Program-made: the position numbers and the translations under genes
Assembly: GCA_902760845.1 (NCBI GenBank)
Contig: CACWHX010000004.1
Span: 27,367 to 91,366 of the forward strand
DNA length: 64,000 bases
Source: Oscillospiraceae bacterium
Lineage (GTDB): Bacteria > Bacillota > Clostridia > Oscillospirales > Oscillospiraceae
Reading direction: 5' to 3'
The notes under the pieces: model-generated
Seen by the model: only the letters and a program-made list of their open reading frames with translations
Database searches by the model: none
What the model was told of the DNA's origin: nothing
Part shown: positions 1 through 7,586 of the stretch, piece by piece
How the letters are laid out: every line of letters begins with the position of its first letter
Position numbering within the stretch: position 1 is the stretch's first letter

Positions 1-1
1 G

Positions 2-613
2 CTGGAGCGCGTGAATTATCGGGATATAGCGTTTGACGCCGATGCGCGCACGGTGTCGCTGCCGGACGGAATGGAAATCGACCTCGGCAGCGTCGCCAAG
101 GGCTACACCGGCGATCAGGTGATGCAGGTGTTCCGGGACACGGGCGTCACGTCGGGGATGATTAACCTCGGCGGGAACGTGCAGGTGCTCGGGACGAAGC
201 CGGACGGCAGCGCCTGGCGCGTCGCCGTGCAGGACCCGCGGGGCGACGGGTATGTCGGCGTGATCGAGGCGGTCGATCAGGCGGTCATCACCTCCGGCGG
301 CTATCAGCGCTATTTTGAGCAGGACGGGGAAATCTATTGGCACATCCTTGACCCCGCAACCGGCGCCCCGGCGCACAGCGGCGTGATCTCCGCCACGGCT
401 GTCGGTGACTCCGGCACAATGTGCGACGCGCTCTCAACGGCGCTGTTTGTCATGGGCGCCGATCGCGCCGAGGACTATTGGCGGACCTATGGCGGGTTTG
501 ACTATCTGCTCGTCACAGAGGACGGAAAAATCATTCTGACAGAGGGGCTGGCCGACCGGTTTGAACCCCTCGGCACATGGGAAAGCAGCTCCGTTACGGT
601 GGTGAAGAAATGA
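2..613 (+). CDS. apbE: FAD:protein FMN transferase (ApbE family), 5'-truncated
   Basis: C-terminal 200 or so residues of an ApbE flavin transferase, which attaches FMN from FAD to a Thr/Ser in FMN-binding domains outside the membrane. The reading frame is open from base 2, so the N-terminus (about 140 residues, with signal/lipobox) lies upstream of the window. Visible family motifs: DLGSVAKGYTGD, GMINLGGN, the substrate-loop ITSGGYQRYF, HILDPATGAP, and the Mg-binding-type segment DALSTALFVMG. The stop overlaps the next start (ATGA). Four genes downstream encode proteins with its target motif, so it is the likely flavinylating enzyme of this locus. The family call is firm; only the full length is unknown. 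Confidence 0.93.
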   Translation: MERVNYRDIAFDADARTVSLPDGMEIDLGSVAKGYTGDQVMQVFRDTGVTSGMINLGGNVQVLGTKPDGSAWRVAVQDPRGDGYVGVIEAVDQAVITSGGYQRYFEQDGEIYWHILDPATGAPAHSGVISATAVGDSGTMCDALSTALFVMGADRAEDYWRTYGGFDYLLVTEDGKIILTEGLADRFEPLGTWESSSVTVVKK

Positions 614-996
614 AAAAGACCTCGTTCTGGGTCATTTTGATTGCGGCGGTCGCCCTGCTGGCCGGGGTCGCCGCGGTGTGGCTGCAGATTCGCGGCGCGG
701 GCGCGACCATAGCGAACATCTATCAGGACGGCGTCTGCATCCGCTCCATTGATCTCAGCAGCCTGACCGAGACCGTGACGTTCACGGTCGAAGGCCCCGC
801 CGGTACGAATACCATTGAGGCGGAGCACGGGCGCATCCGGGTCTCGCACGCGGAATGTCCGGACCAGGTCTGCGTGGAGATGGGCTGGCGTTCCGACGGC
901 GCGTCGCCGATCGTGTGCCTGCCGAACAAACTTGTGATCCGGCTGGAGAACACGGCCGCGAGCGCCACGCCGGAGATTGACGGGGTGACGGGATGA
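610..996 (+). CDS. NusG domain II-containing membrane-anchored protein
   Basis: 128 residues: an N-terminal membrane segment (about residues 6-25) followed by a small beta domain of the NusG-domain-II type. It carries two cysteines in HAECPDQVC and a third in PIVCLPNKL, as in family members found beside ApbE and Rnf-like genes. Start chosen at the ATG that overlaps the ApbE stop by four bases, giving translational coupling; the downstream gene overlaps by four bases as well. The biochemical role of this family is not established. Its position suggests an accessory role in extracytosolic flavin or redox protein maturation (inference). Confidence 0.85.
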   Translation: MKKTSFWVILIAAVALLAGVAAVWLQIRGAGATIANIYQDGVCIRSIDLSSLTETVTFTVEGPAGTNTIEAEHGRIRVSHAECPDQVCVEMGWRSDGASPIVCLPNKLVIRLENTAASATPEIDGVTG

Positions 997-1502
997 AGGG
1001 CATGACGACCAGACAGCTGAGCCTGATGGCGCTGCTCACGGCCATCGCGCTCGCCATTCACGTGGCGGAGGCGCAGATTCCCGCGCCGGTGCCGATCCCC
1101 GGCGTGAAGCTGGGACTTGCGAATATCATCACGGTCTACGCGGTGTTTACGCTTGGCGCGGGCCCGGCGTGCATGATCCTGGCCGCGCGCATCTTGCTGG
1201 GGAGCCTGTTTGCCGGCCAGGCGATCTCGCTGCTGTACAGTCTGGCGGGCGGCCTGCTGTGCCTCCTGGCCATGCTGCCGCTGCGCAAGGTCCTCACACG
1301 AAAGCAGATCTGGGTCTCCAGCGTGATCGGCGCCATTTTTCACAACGTCGGGCAGATCCTTGTGGCGATTGTCGTGACCGGTACGCCCGCAATCGCGAGC
1401 TATTTCCCGGTGCTGCTGCTCTCCGGTATTGCGGCGGGCCTCTTTACCGGCTTTGCGGCGCAGGCGCTGATTGCGAGGATGGATAAGCGCAAAAAGCAAT
1501 GA
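993..1502 (+). CDS. Gx transporter family membrane protein (ECF S-component-like)
   Basis: 169-residue integral membrane protein with about five hydrophobic segments. It resembles the family annotated either as Gx transporter or as heptaprenyl diphosphate synthase component I, whose members are related to ECF-transporter substrate-binding subunits. The N-terminal stretch TRQLSLMALLTAIALAIHV and the motif PGVKLGLANI are typical. It is the last gene of the apbE operon and is followed by a strong terminator. Because it always sits beside flavin-transfer genes here, a role in moving a flavin or quinone-type cofactor is plausible, but this is inference; the name heptaprenyl diphosphate synthase is probably misleading. 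Confidence 0.8.
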   Translation: MKGMTTRQLSLMALLTAIALAIHVAEAQIPAPVPIPGVKLGLANIITVYAVFTLGAGPACMILAARILLGSLFAGQAISLLYSLAGGLLCLLAMLPLRKVLTRKQIWVSSVIGAIFHNVGQILVAIVVTGTPAIASYFPVLLLSGIAAGLFTGFAAQALIARMDKRKKQ

Positions 1503-1529
1503 GCACACACGCAGTTTTCTCAATCGCAC

Positions 1530-1573
1530 GGAACCCATATGCCAGGCCCGGCATACGGGTTCCGGCTTTTTTT
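1530..1573 (+). terminator. Rho-independent terminator after the apbE operon
   Basis: A 14-bp stem (1530-1543 with 1550-1563, one mismatch) with a six-base loop is followed by a run of T at 1567-1573. It separates the apbE operon from the S-layer/FMN gene. Confidence 0.9.
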
Positions 1574-1619
1574 GGGACAGAAAACGGAAAATTGAAACAA
1601 AAAGATGCCGGAAAAGGGA

Positions 1620-1648
1620 TTGACTTTTCCGCCTTTAAATGCTATGGG
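1620..1648 (+). promoter_or_regulatory. Possible promoter of the SLH/FMN-binding gene
   Basis: TTGACT at 1620-1625 and a weak -10 TATGGG at 1643-1648, 17 bp apart, lie upstream of the gene starting at 1733. The -10 match is poor, so the exact start is uncertain. The inverted-repeat operator at 1690-1706 lies downstream of it. Confidence 0.45.
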
Positions 1649-1689
1649 TAACTCGAGTTTGGCAATGCTAACTTTTATTTTTAAGCAGA

Positions 1690-1706
1690 GGTTAGTTTCC
1701 GCTAAC
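1690..1706 (+). promoter_or_regulatory. Inverted-repeat operator shared with the pilus operon
   Basis: The 17-mer GGTTAGTTTCCGCTAAC contains the inverted half-sites GTTAG and CTAAC separated by six bases. The same element, differing at only two bases, occurs upstream of the divergent pilus operon (27533-27549, minus strand). A further GCTAAC half-site lies just upstream at about 1667-1672. The half-sites recall DtxR/IdeR/MntR-type boxes built on TTAGGTTAG, but the regulator is not identified here. Confidence 0.6.
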
Positions 1707-1732
1707 GAAAAAGAAATGAAAGGGGTCATTCC

Positions 1733-4483
1733 ATGAAGAAAAAGCAAATCCTCGGCCTGCTCCTGAGCCTGGTTCTGGTGCTGGCGCTGGTGCCGGCGGC
1801 ACACGCGGCGGACATTGTGGAGCCATTCACGGATGTTCCGACCGGCGTGTTTTACTCCGACCCGGTCGCGTGGGCGGTGGACGAGGCCATCACAAACGGC
1901 ACGTCCGCGACGATGTTCAGCCCGGAAAAGGTCTGCACGCGCGGGGAGATCGTCACATTCCTGTATCGTTACGCCGGCAAGCCCGCGGTATCGAATGTGA
2001 AAAATCCGTTTACGGACGTAGCGGAAGGTACGTTCTACTATAACGCCGTCCTCTGGGCGGTGGCCAATGAGATCACCAACGGCATGACGCCGACGACGTT
2101 CGGACCGGACAGCCCGTGCACCCGCGCGCAGATCGTCACGTTCCTGTACCGCTATGCCGGGAAGCCCGCGGTGTCGGGCGCGTCGAATCCGTTTACGGAT
2201 GTGAAGGCGGACAATTATGCGTACGACGCGATTCTCTGGGCGGTGGACAATGGGATCACCAACGGCATGACGCCGACGACGTTCGGGCCCGACAATCCGT
2301 GCACCCGCGCGCACGCGGTGACGTTCCTGTATCGCTATGCGCAGACGGTGCCGGAAGAGTCTGTGGTCTATGTTCTGATGAACATTCCGTACGATACGTT
2401 CTATCGGAACGTGATCGGCACGGCGCAGCAGAGCGGGATCGACGCAGTGACGTCCTCCACCGGCAAAAAGGCCGCGTACTTCTGGGACGGCACGGTGAAG
2501 GGGAACGCGGAGGTTGCGTTCGGCGCGGACAAGACCATTTACGGCGTGCGTTTCCCGGTCGCGCTCTCCGCGTCTGATTTCGACAAGCTGAGCACGAACC
2601 TTGAAAAGAGCGATGCGTACTATGCGGAGCGGCTCAATGAAACGCCCGCGCTGTACACCACGGCCACGGTGTCCGATAACGGCGGCGTGACGCTCAATCC
2701 GCTGGACGCGCAGGCCACGGCGCTTTCGGGCGCGACGGTTTCGCTCTCGGACGAAAGCAAGCATGGCGACTACCTGCTTACGATCACCAATGACGGCGGC
2801 GTTCTCTCCAGCGCCGACAAGGCGACCTTTGCGGTTTACGGCGCCGTGCTGAAAACGGCGGACAAGGAATATGCGCTGCGCCACCTTGAAAATCTCTACT
2901 ACAAGGATTTCAACGAGATTGCGTTCTGCACGACTTCCACCGTGACCGGCAAGAATCTTGTGGTGGACCCCGAGTATTTCGCCGATCTGGAGGGGAAGAC
3001 GATCACGGAGATCGACTACTACACGAATGCCGGCATCTTCACCATCCAGACGAACGTGAAGGTGACGCCGGCCGCCTATGCGCTGATGAACATCCCGTAC
3101 GACGTGTTCTACAGCGCGGAGGGGACCGCGAGCTTTGACGCGGACGCGGTGTCCTCCGCGACCAATAAGGTCGGCAACTACGGCAAGGCCGGCGGCGCGT
3201 TCCACTCGATCGCGACGGCGAGCGTGGCCGATGACGGAACCGTTACCGCCGTGGGCGGCGCGAACGGCGCGCACCTGGAGGGCGTGACCTGGCCCGTCAA
3301 AGTGGCCGACGCGGAGCAGCTCGCGCTGCTCGGCGGCAAGGAGATCACCAACGACACGACCGTGACGGTCGCGACGGTTGGCCGCGGAGCGACGAGCTCC
3401 ACGGATCTCACCGGTGCCGCGACGCTGATGGAGGCCCCGGCCTATTCCTACTACATCCTGGACGGCAAGCCGGACTATTACATGGAGCTGACCGTGAACG
3501 GCACGACGCCCGCGTTCTCCGCGCTCGTCGGCCGGGCGACCACGGTGGACAATCTGGAGGCCGGCGTGTCCTATGCCACCAACTGGGGCGACGTGCAGCT
3601 GGATCTGTCCAAGGCGGCGGAGGTGTCCGACAAGCAGGTGAACGCGATGGTCATCACCACGAAGGACGGCGCCTCGGCAGGCATGATCCATCTGTATAAC
3701 GTCTGGTCCAACAGCGACATCGGCTGGAGAGTCGCGAACGTGCAGGGGCTGGACGGCACGACCATCACGAACATTCGTTACTACTGCAACGACAAGAACG
3801 GCAATTACTTCGTCTACGATTATCCGGTCTCTCTGGACATTCTGCCGATCTATACCGGCGAAGTGACCGCCGCGTTCGCGGACAGCGGCACGGTTGAAGT
3901 GACCGGGCTTCCGGCGGATATCCAGAACCCGACGGCAAAGGTGTATCACACCACCGGCGGCAGAAACCCGGTTCTGACCTACCTCACGCCGACCTACATC
4001 GACCCGGCGGACGGCGACGTTGAGCCGGAGACCGTTCCGGTCACGGACGGCAAGATTGCGCTGACGAACGCGCCCGAGGACGGCAAGACCTATGTCGTCG
4101 TGATCGGCAGCGACAACTATTTCGCCATCACGATCTCGGCCGAGTATGTCAACGTGGACGGCGACTATACCGCGACGGCGACCGTGCAGGACGTGGAAGG
4201 CGATTTTGCCGACTATGACATCACGGTTCAGGTCACGGTTTCCGATGGAAAGATCAGCGACCTGAAGGTGACCGAATACGGCACTGCGTATGACAGCGAC
4301 AACGATCCCTATATGAAAAGAGCGCTGACCAGCGGCAGGGGCGGCGTTGCCGGCATCGCCGCGCAGGTGCAGGGACAGGATGCCACCGGCGCGCTGCAGA
4401 TCGACGCGGTAACCAGCGCGACGTGCTCCTCCAAGGCGCTGATCGAGGCGATCGACGCCGCGCTCGCGGCAATCCGCGCGTAG
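1733..4483 (+). CDS. Secreted S-layer homology protein with Tp47-like and FMN-binding modules
   Basis: 916-residue exported protein. A signal peptide (1-25, cleavage after AHA) leads into three SLH repeats (about 27-88, 93-155, 157-212; each with FTDV and NG[MT] motifs) that should bind secondary cell-wall polymer. Next come two segments each opening with LMNIPYD (about 213 and 450), resembling the modules of treponemal penicillin-binding lipoprotein Tp47. The C-terminal domain (about 800-916) is an FMN_bind-like domain ending in DAVTSAT (D891-T897), the kind of motif whose Thr is flavinylated by ApbE. Similar motifs DAVTSST (237-243) and DAVSSAT (471-477) sit in the Tp47-like segments. RBS AAAGGGG precedes the ATG. 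Domain calls for SLH and FMN_bind are firm; the Tp47 relation is from recalled family sequence. Confidence 0.88.
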   Translation: MKKKQILGLLLSLVLVLALVPAAHAADIVEPFTDVPTGVFYSDPVAWAVDEAITNGTSATMFSPEKVCTRGEIVTFLYRYAGKPAVSNVKNPFTDVAEGTFYYNAVLWAVANEITNGMTPTTFGPDSPCTRAQIVTFLYRYAGKPAVSGASNPFTDVKADNYAYDAILWAVDNGITNGMTPTTFGPDNPCTRAHAVTFLYRYAQTVPEESVVYVLMNIPYDTFYRNVIGTAQQSGIDAVTSSTGKKAAYFWDGTVKGNAEVAFGADKTIYGVRFPVALSASDFDKLSTNLEKSDAYYAERLNETPALYTTATVSDNGGVTLNPLDAQATALSGATVSLSDESKHGDYLLTITNDGGVLSSADKATFAVYGAVLKTADKEYALRHLENLYYKDFNEIAFCTTSTVTGKNLVVDPEYFADLEGKTITEIDYYTNAGIFTIQTNVKVTPAAYALMNIPYDVFYSAEGTASFDADAVSSATNKVGNYGKAGGAFHSIATASVADDGTVTAVGGANGAHLEGVTWPVKVADAEQLALLGGKEITNDTTVTVATVGRGATSSTDLTGAATLMEAPAYSYYILDGKPDYYMELTVNGTTPAFSALVGRATTVDNLEAGVSYATNWGDVQLDLSKAAEVSDKQVNAMVITTKDGASAGMIHLYNVWSNSDIGWRVANVQGLDGTTITNIRYYCNDKNGNYFVYDYPVSLDILPIYTGEVTAAFADSGTVEVTGLPADIQNPTAKVYHTTGGRNPVLTYLTPTYIDPADGDVEPETVPVTDGKIALTNAPEDGKTYVVVIGSDNYFAITISAEYVNVDGDYTATATVQDVEGDFADYDITVQVTVSDGKISDLKVTEYGTAYDSDNDPYMKRALTSGRGGVAGIAAQVQGQDATGALQIDAVTSATCSSKALIEAIDAALAAIRA

Positions 4484-4510
4484 GCGCACGCACGCGGCGG
4501 GCTGCCAAAC

Positions 4511-4557
4511 AACCCATCCGTGGCGGGGAGTGTTTCGCTCCCCGCCATGTGTGGGTT
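4511..4557 (+). terminator. Hairpin between the SLH/FMN gene and the next FMN-binding gene
   Basis: A nine-bp GC-rich stem (4522-4530 with 4538-4546, loop TGTTTCG) lies inside an outer AACCCA/TGGGTT stem (4511-4516 with 4552-4557). Only a short TTT follows, so it may be a partial terminator or a processing/attenuation hairpin rather than a full stop. Confidence 0.5.
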
Positions 4558-4606
4558 TCCCGCCCGCCGTGGGGAATAAAATTCGTTTTGGATGGGAGGA
4601 ATGCGC

Positions 4607-6181
4607 ATGGATCAAACGCGAAGCGCCGTATGGAGCCGCTGGCGGTTTCTGCTGTTTTTGCTGCCGGCGGTGCTGGTCGCCGTTCTCGTTTCCATTACGC
4701 TGCCGCGCACGGCGCCGCAGCTGGAGGCGATTCCGGAGCGGCTGGAGCTGCTCACGGGCGGCGACGGACCCTCGCAGGCCGCGCTGACGCTGCCGGTGGA
4801 CGTTGCGGACGGCGTCTATACCGGCTCCGCGCGCGGCTTCGGCGGCCCGATAACCGTGGAGGTCACGGTCAAGGACCGCCGGATCACAGCCGTGGAGATC
4901 GTATCCGCCGCCGGGGAGACCGAAAACTATTTCCGCCAGGCCCGGCGCGTGCTCGAGGCGGTCTATGAAAAGCAAACCTGGGAGGTCGATGTCGTCTCCG
5001 GCGCGACCTACAGCAGCCGCGGCATTCTCGGCGCGATCCAAAACGCGCTGACCGGCGAGACGGTGAACAACCCCGCGCCGCCGCAGGCGAACGCGGGCAA
5101 ACGGGCGGCGGTTGACACCTTCGACGAACCGGCGGCTTATCGGGACGGCGTCTATCGCGGCACGGCGCAGGGCTTTGGCGGCGATATCACCGTGGAGGTG
5201 ACGATCAGCGGCGGCAGGATTGCGGCGATCAACGTCGTCAGCGCGTCAGGGGAGACGCAGACCTATCTCACGCGCGCGCTCTCAGTCGTCTCCGCCATGC
5301 GCAACGCGAACTCGCCGAATGTGGACACGGTTTCCGGCGCGACGTTCAGCTCCGCCGGGATCATCAACGCGACGAAACGCGCCCTGAGGCAGGCGGCGGC
5401 GGACCCGGACAGTCCGGCGATTGCGGAGCCCGCGGACCCGGCGCCGGTGGACAATCCGGACGCGATGCCGGAAAAGCCGCTCGCGGACGGCGTCTATACC
5501 GGCACCGGCGAGGGGTTCGGCGGGGATATCACCGTGCAGGTCACGGTCTCCGGCGGCCGGATCACGGCTGTGGAGATCGTCAGCGCCGACGGAGAAACGG
5601 CGGCGTATCTGAACCGCGCCAAGGCGCTGCTGCCGAAGGTTCTCGGCACGCAGGGGACGCACGTGGACGCCGTTTCCGGCGCGACCTACAGCTCGAAGGG
5701 GATTTTGGAGGCAATCGACGCGGCGCTTCGCAAGGCGGCCGGCGAGGACGCGGCCGAAACGCCGCAGCCGTCCGAGCCGCCGACACCGTCAGATCCGCCG
5801 GACGAGCCGGAGTCTCCGTATGCGGACGGCGTCTATACCGCGTCGGCGTGGTGCGACGACGGGGAGGACTTCCGCTACCAGATCGTCGTCACGATCACGA
5901 TCACCGACGGGAGAATCGCCGCTGTGCATATGGAGCGCGGGCTTGACGAATCGGACGACCCGTCCGCCAACGACGTCTACTACAACCGCGCGCTGAACGG
6001 CGCGACGCGAAACGGCGTGACGACGCCGGGCATCCCGGCGCAGATCGTAAGCAGACAGACCGCGGACGGGATCGATGCTGTGAGCCGCGCGACCTATACC
6101 TCCAACGCCGCCCAGGCCGCGGCGCGGCAGGCGCTCGCGCAGGCGACGGCGGCGAAAAACGGAGGGGGCGCGTCGGGATGA
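4607..6181 (+). CDS. Membrane-anchored protein with four FMN-binding domains
   Basis: 524 residues: N-terminal membrane anchor (about 13-35), then four tandem FMN_bind domains joined by Pro/Ala-rich linkers. Each domain opens with DGVYT- or DGVYR-like strands. The first three end in the flavinylation motif SGAT (S131-T134, S243-T246, S357-T360); the fourth ends in SRAT (S493-T496), with Arg replacing Gly. Thr in this motif is the known ApbE target in Rnf/Nqr-type proteins. The start was set at the third ATG because GGGAGG lies seven bases before it. The gene overlaps the next by four bases. It probably works as a multi-flavin electron carrier outside the membrane (inference). Confidence 0.92.
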   Translation: MDQTRSAVWSRWRFLLFLLPAVLVAVLVSITLPRTAPQLEAIPERLELLTGGDGPSQAALTLPVDVADGVYTGSARGFGGPITVEVTVKDRRITAVEIVSAAGETENYFRQARRVLEAVYEKQTWEVDVVSGATYSSRGILGAIQNALTGETVNNPAPPQANAGKRAAVDTFDEPAAYRDGVYRGTAQGFGGDITVEVTISGGRIAAINVVSASGETQTYLTRALSVVSAMRNANSPNVDTVSGATFSSAGIINATKRALRQAAADPDSPAIAEPADPAPVDNPDAMPEKPLADGVYTGTGEGFGGDITVQVTVSGGRITAVEIVSADGETAAYLNRAKALLPKVLGTQGTHVDAVSGATYSSKGILEAIDAALRKAAGEDAAETPQPSEPPTPSDPPDEPESPYADGVYTASAWCDDGEDFRYQIVVTITITDGRIAAVHMERGLDESDDPSANDVYYNRALNGATRNGVTTPGIPAQIVSRQTADGIDAVSRATYTSNAAQAAARQALAQATAAKNGGGASG

Positions 6182-6627
6182 AGCGAAATTACATCGGGAA
6201 GCTCGCGAGCCTCGTGCTGATTCTGGCGGTGCTGTTCGCTTATCAGAGCGTGGCGAAGGCGCGGGAGGCACAGGTCGCGCAGAACCAGGCGGAGATTGCC
6301 GAGATCGACGCCTACAACCGGGAGCTTCTCCGGCAGCAGGGAGGCGGCAGCGCCTCCTACGAGCCGGGGACCTATACAGGGGAGGGCCAGGGCTTCGGCG
6401 GCGCGATCACGGTCTCCGTGACGGTGTCCGAAACGGAGATCGAGGCAATCGAGGTGCTGACCCATGCCGGAGAGGACCCCGCGTACTTTTCGACCGCGGA
6501 ATCCGTAGTGGACGCGGTTTTGCGCGCCCAGGGGACCGATGTTGACACGGCCTCCGGCGCGACGTTCAGCTCGCTCGGCCTGCTGGACGCGATCAACGCT
6601 GCGCTGGAGGAGGCGGTGAAGGGATGA
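6178..6627 (+). CDS. FMN-binding domain protein, single domain
   Basis: 149-residue membrane-tethered protein. An uncleaved hydrophobic N-terminus (about 9-25) is followed by a short predicted coiled stretch (about 27-55) and one FMN_bind domain ending in SGAT at 126-129, the ApbE target motif. Both start and stop overlap the neighbouring genes by four bases, so it is translated with the four-domain FMN protein and the Fe-S membrane protein. By analogy with RnfG- and NosR-type domains it would receive electrons close to the membrane surface (inference). Confidence 0.9.
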   Translation: MKRNYIGKLASLVLILAVLFAYQSVAKAREAQVAQNQAEIAEIDAYNRELLRQQGGGSASYEPGTYTGEGQGFGGAITVSVTVSETEIEAIEVLTHAGEDPAYFSTAESVVDAVLRAQGTDVDTASGATFSSLGLLDAINAALEEAVKG

Positions 6628-7526
6628 AGCAGCGGGAAAACACGGCCGCGCAGCCGGCGCTGTGCCGGCGTCGGCTGCGCGGCAGAAAGCGCGCCGCGTG
6701 GCTGCGAACCGGTGTGCAGACGGTGTTCTTTTTTGCCATGCCGGGCGCGTTTGTCGCCGGCTTTTCCGGGGTGAAGAGCCTGTTTCAGAGCGTTGGCGCG
6801 GGCCAGCCGCTGCAGTGGAGCGGCTTTGTCGCGGCGCTGGTCGCGCTGTGCGCGTTCACCATCGTGTTCGGGCGGTTTTTCTGCGGCTATCTCTGCGCGT
6901 TCGGGAGCCTGGGCGACTTTGTCTACTGGCTCTCCGGCGTCGTGCAGAAGAAAGTGTTCAGGCGCCGGACGCAGTATCGCCTCCCGGACAGGCTGACACC
7001 CCTTGGCCAGAAGGTCAAATACGCCGTGCTCGCGCTGATCGTGATCCTCTGCGCGCTGAACGTCTATGACAGTCTCGGCGGCTGGAGTCCGTGGTCCGTC
7101 TTTTCGTTTTTGACGGCGCTTCGGTTTTCGTTTAGCGGCTATGAGATCGGCGTGCTCCTGCTGCTTTTGATCGTCGCGGGCATGGCGGTGAAGGAGCGGT
7201 TCTTCTGCCAGTTTCTCTGCCCGATGGGCGCCGTTTTCTCGCTGCTGCCGATTTTGCCCTTCGCCATGCTGCGGCGCGACCCGGAAAACTGCCTCACCGG
7301 CTGCCAGGCGTGCAAAAAGCAGTGCCCGGTCTCGATCCGGCTGGAGGCGGACGGATTTCAAAACGGCGAATGTATTTCGTGCGAGCGCTGCGCGACCGTC
7401 TGCCCCAGGGAGAATTTGACGCGATGGGACAGAAGACCGGGCCAAAACGTGGCGCTTCCCGTGCTGTTCAAGGCGGCGCTCTTTTTTGCCCTGGGCGCCT
7501 GGCTCGGCCTGTGCCGGTTTCTGTGA
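6624..7526 (+). CDS. NapH/NosR-type 4Fe-4S membrane protein
   Basis: 300-residue polytopic membrane protein with about five transmembrane segments. It has the paired motifs FCGYLCAFGS and FCQFLCPMGA typical of NapH/NosR/CcoG-like proteins, then two 4Fe-4S clusters (GCQACKKQCP at about 228-237 and CISCERCATVCP at about 251-262). Such proteins move electrons between the quinone or ferredoxin side and extracytosolic carriers. As the last gene of the FMN-binding cluster it is the best candidate for passing electrons across the membrane to the flavin domains. The family is clear; donor and direction are inferred. Confidence 0.9.
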   Translation: MKQRENTAAQPALCRRRLRGRKRAAWLRTGVQTVFFFAMPGAFVAGFSGVKSLFQSVGAGQPLQWSGFVAALVALCAFTIVFGRFFCGYLCAFGSLGDFVYWLSGVVQKKVFRRRTQYRLPDRLTPLGQKVKYAVLALIVILCALNVYDSLGGWSPWSVFSFLTALRFSFSGYEIGVLLLLLIVAGMAVKERFFCQFLCPMGAVFSLLPILPFAMLRRDPENCLTGCQACKKQCPVSIRLEADGFQNGECISCERCATVCPRENLTRWDRRPGQNVALPVLFKAALFFALGAWLGLCRFL

Positions 7527-7543
7527 AGCCTTGCGCGAACAAA

Positions 7544-7580
7544 AACCCCCGAATACGCAATTCTTGTGTGTTCGGGGGTT
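7544..7580. terminator. Bidirectional terminator between convergent genes
   Basis: A 17-bp stem (7544-7560 with 7564-7580, two G-U pairs) with a TTC loop. It is followed by TCTTTCTC on the plus strand and by TTTTTG on the minus strand, so it can end both the flavoprotein operon and the exonuclease gene. Confidence 0.9.
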
Positions 7581-7586
7581 TCTTTC

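Noticed and set aside
1520..5041. Open reading frame of more than 1,100 codons on the minus strand
   Set aside because: It runs antisense to the SLH and FMN-binding genes; the GC-rich, third-base-biased code there leaves the opposite strand open, and its protein is Arg/His-rich without known motifs.
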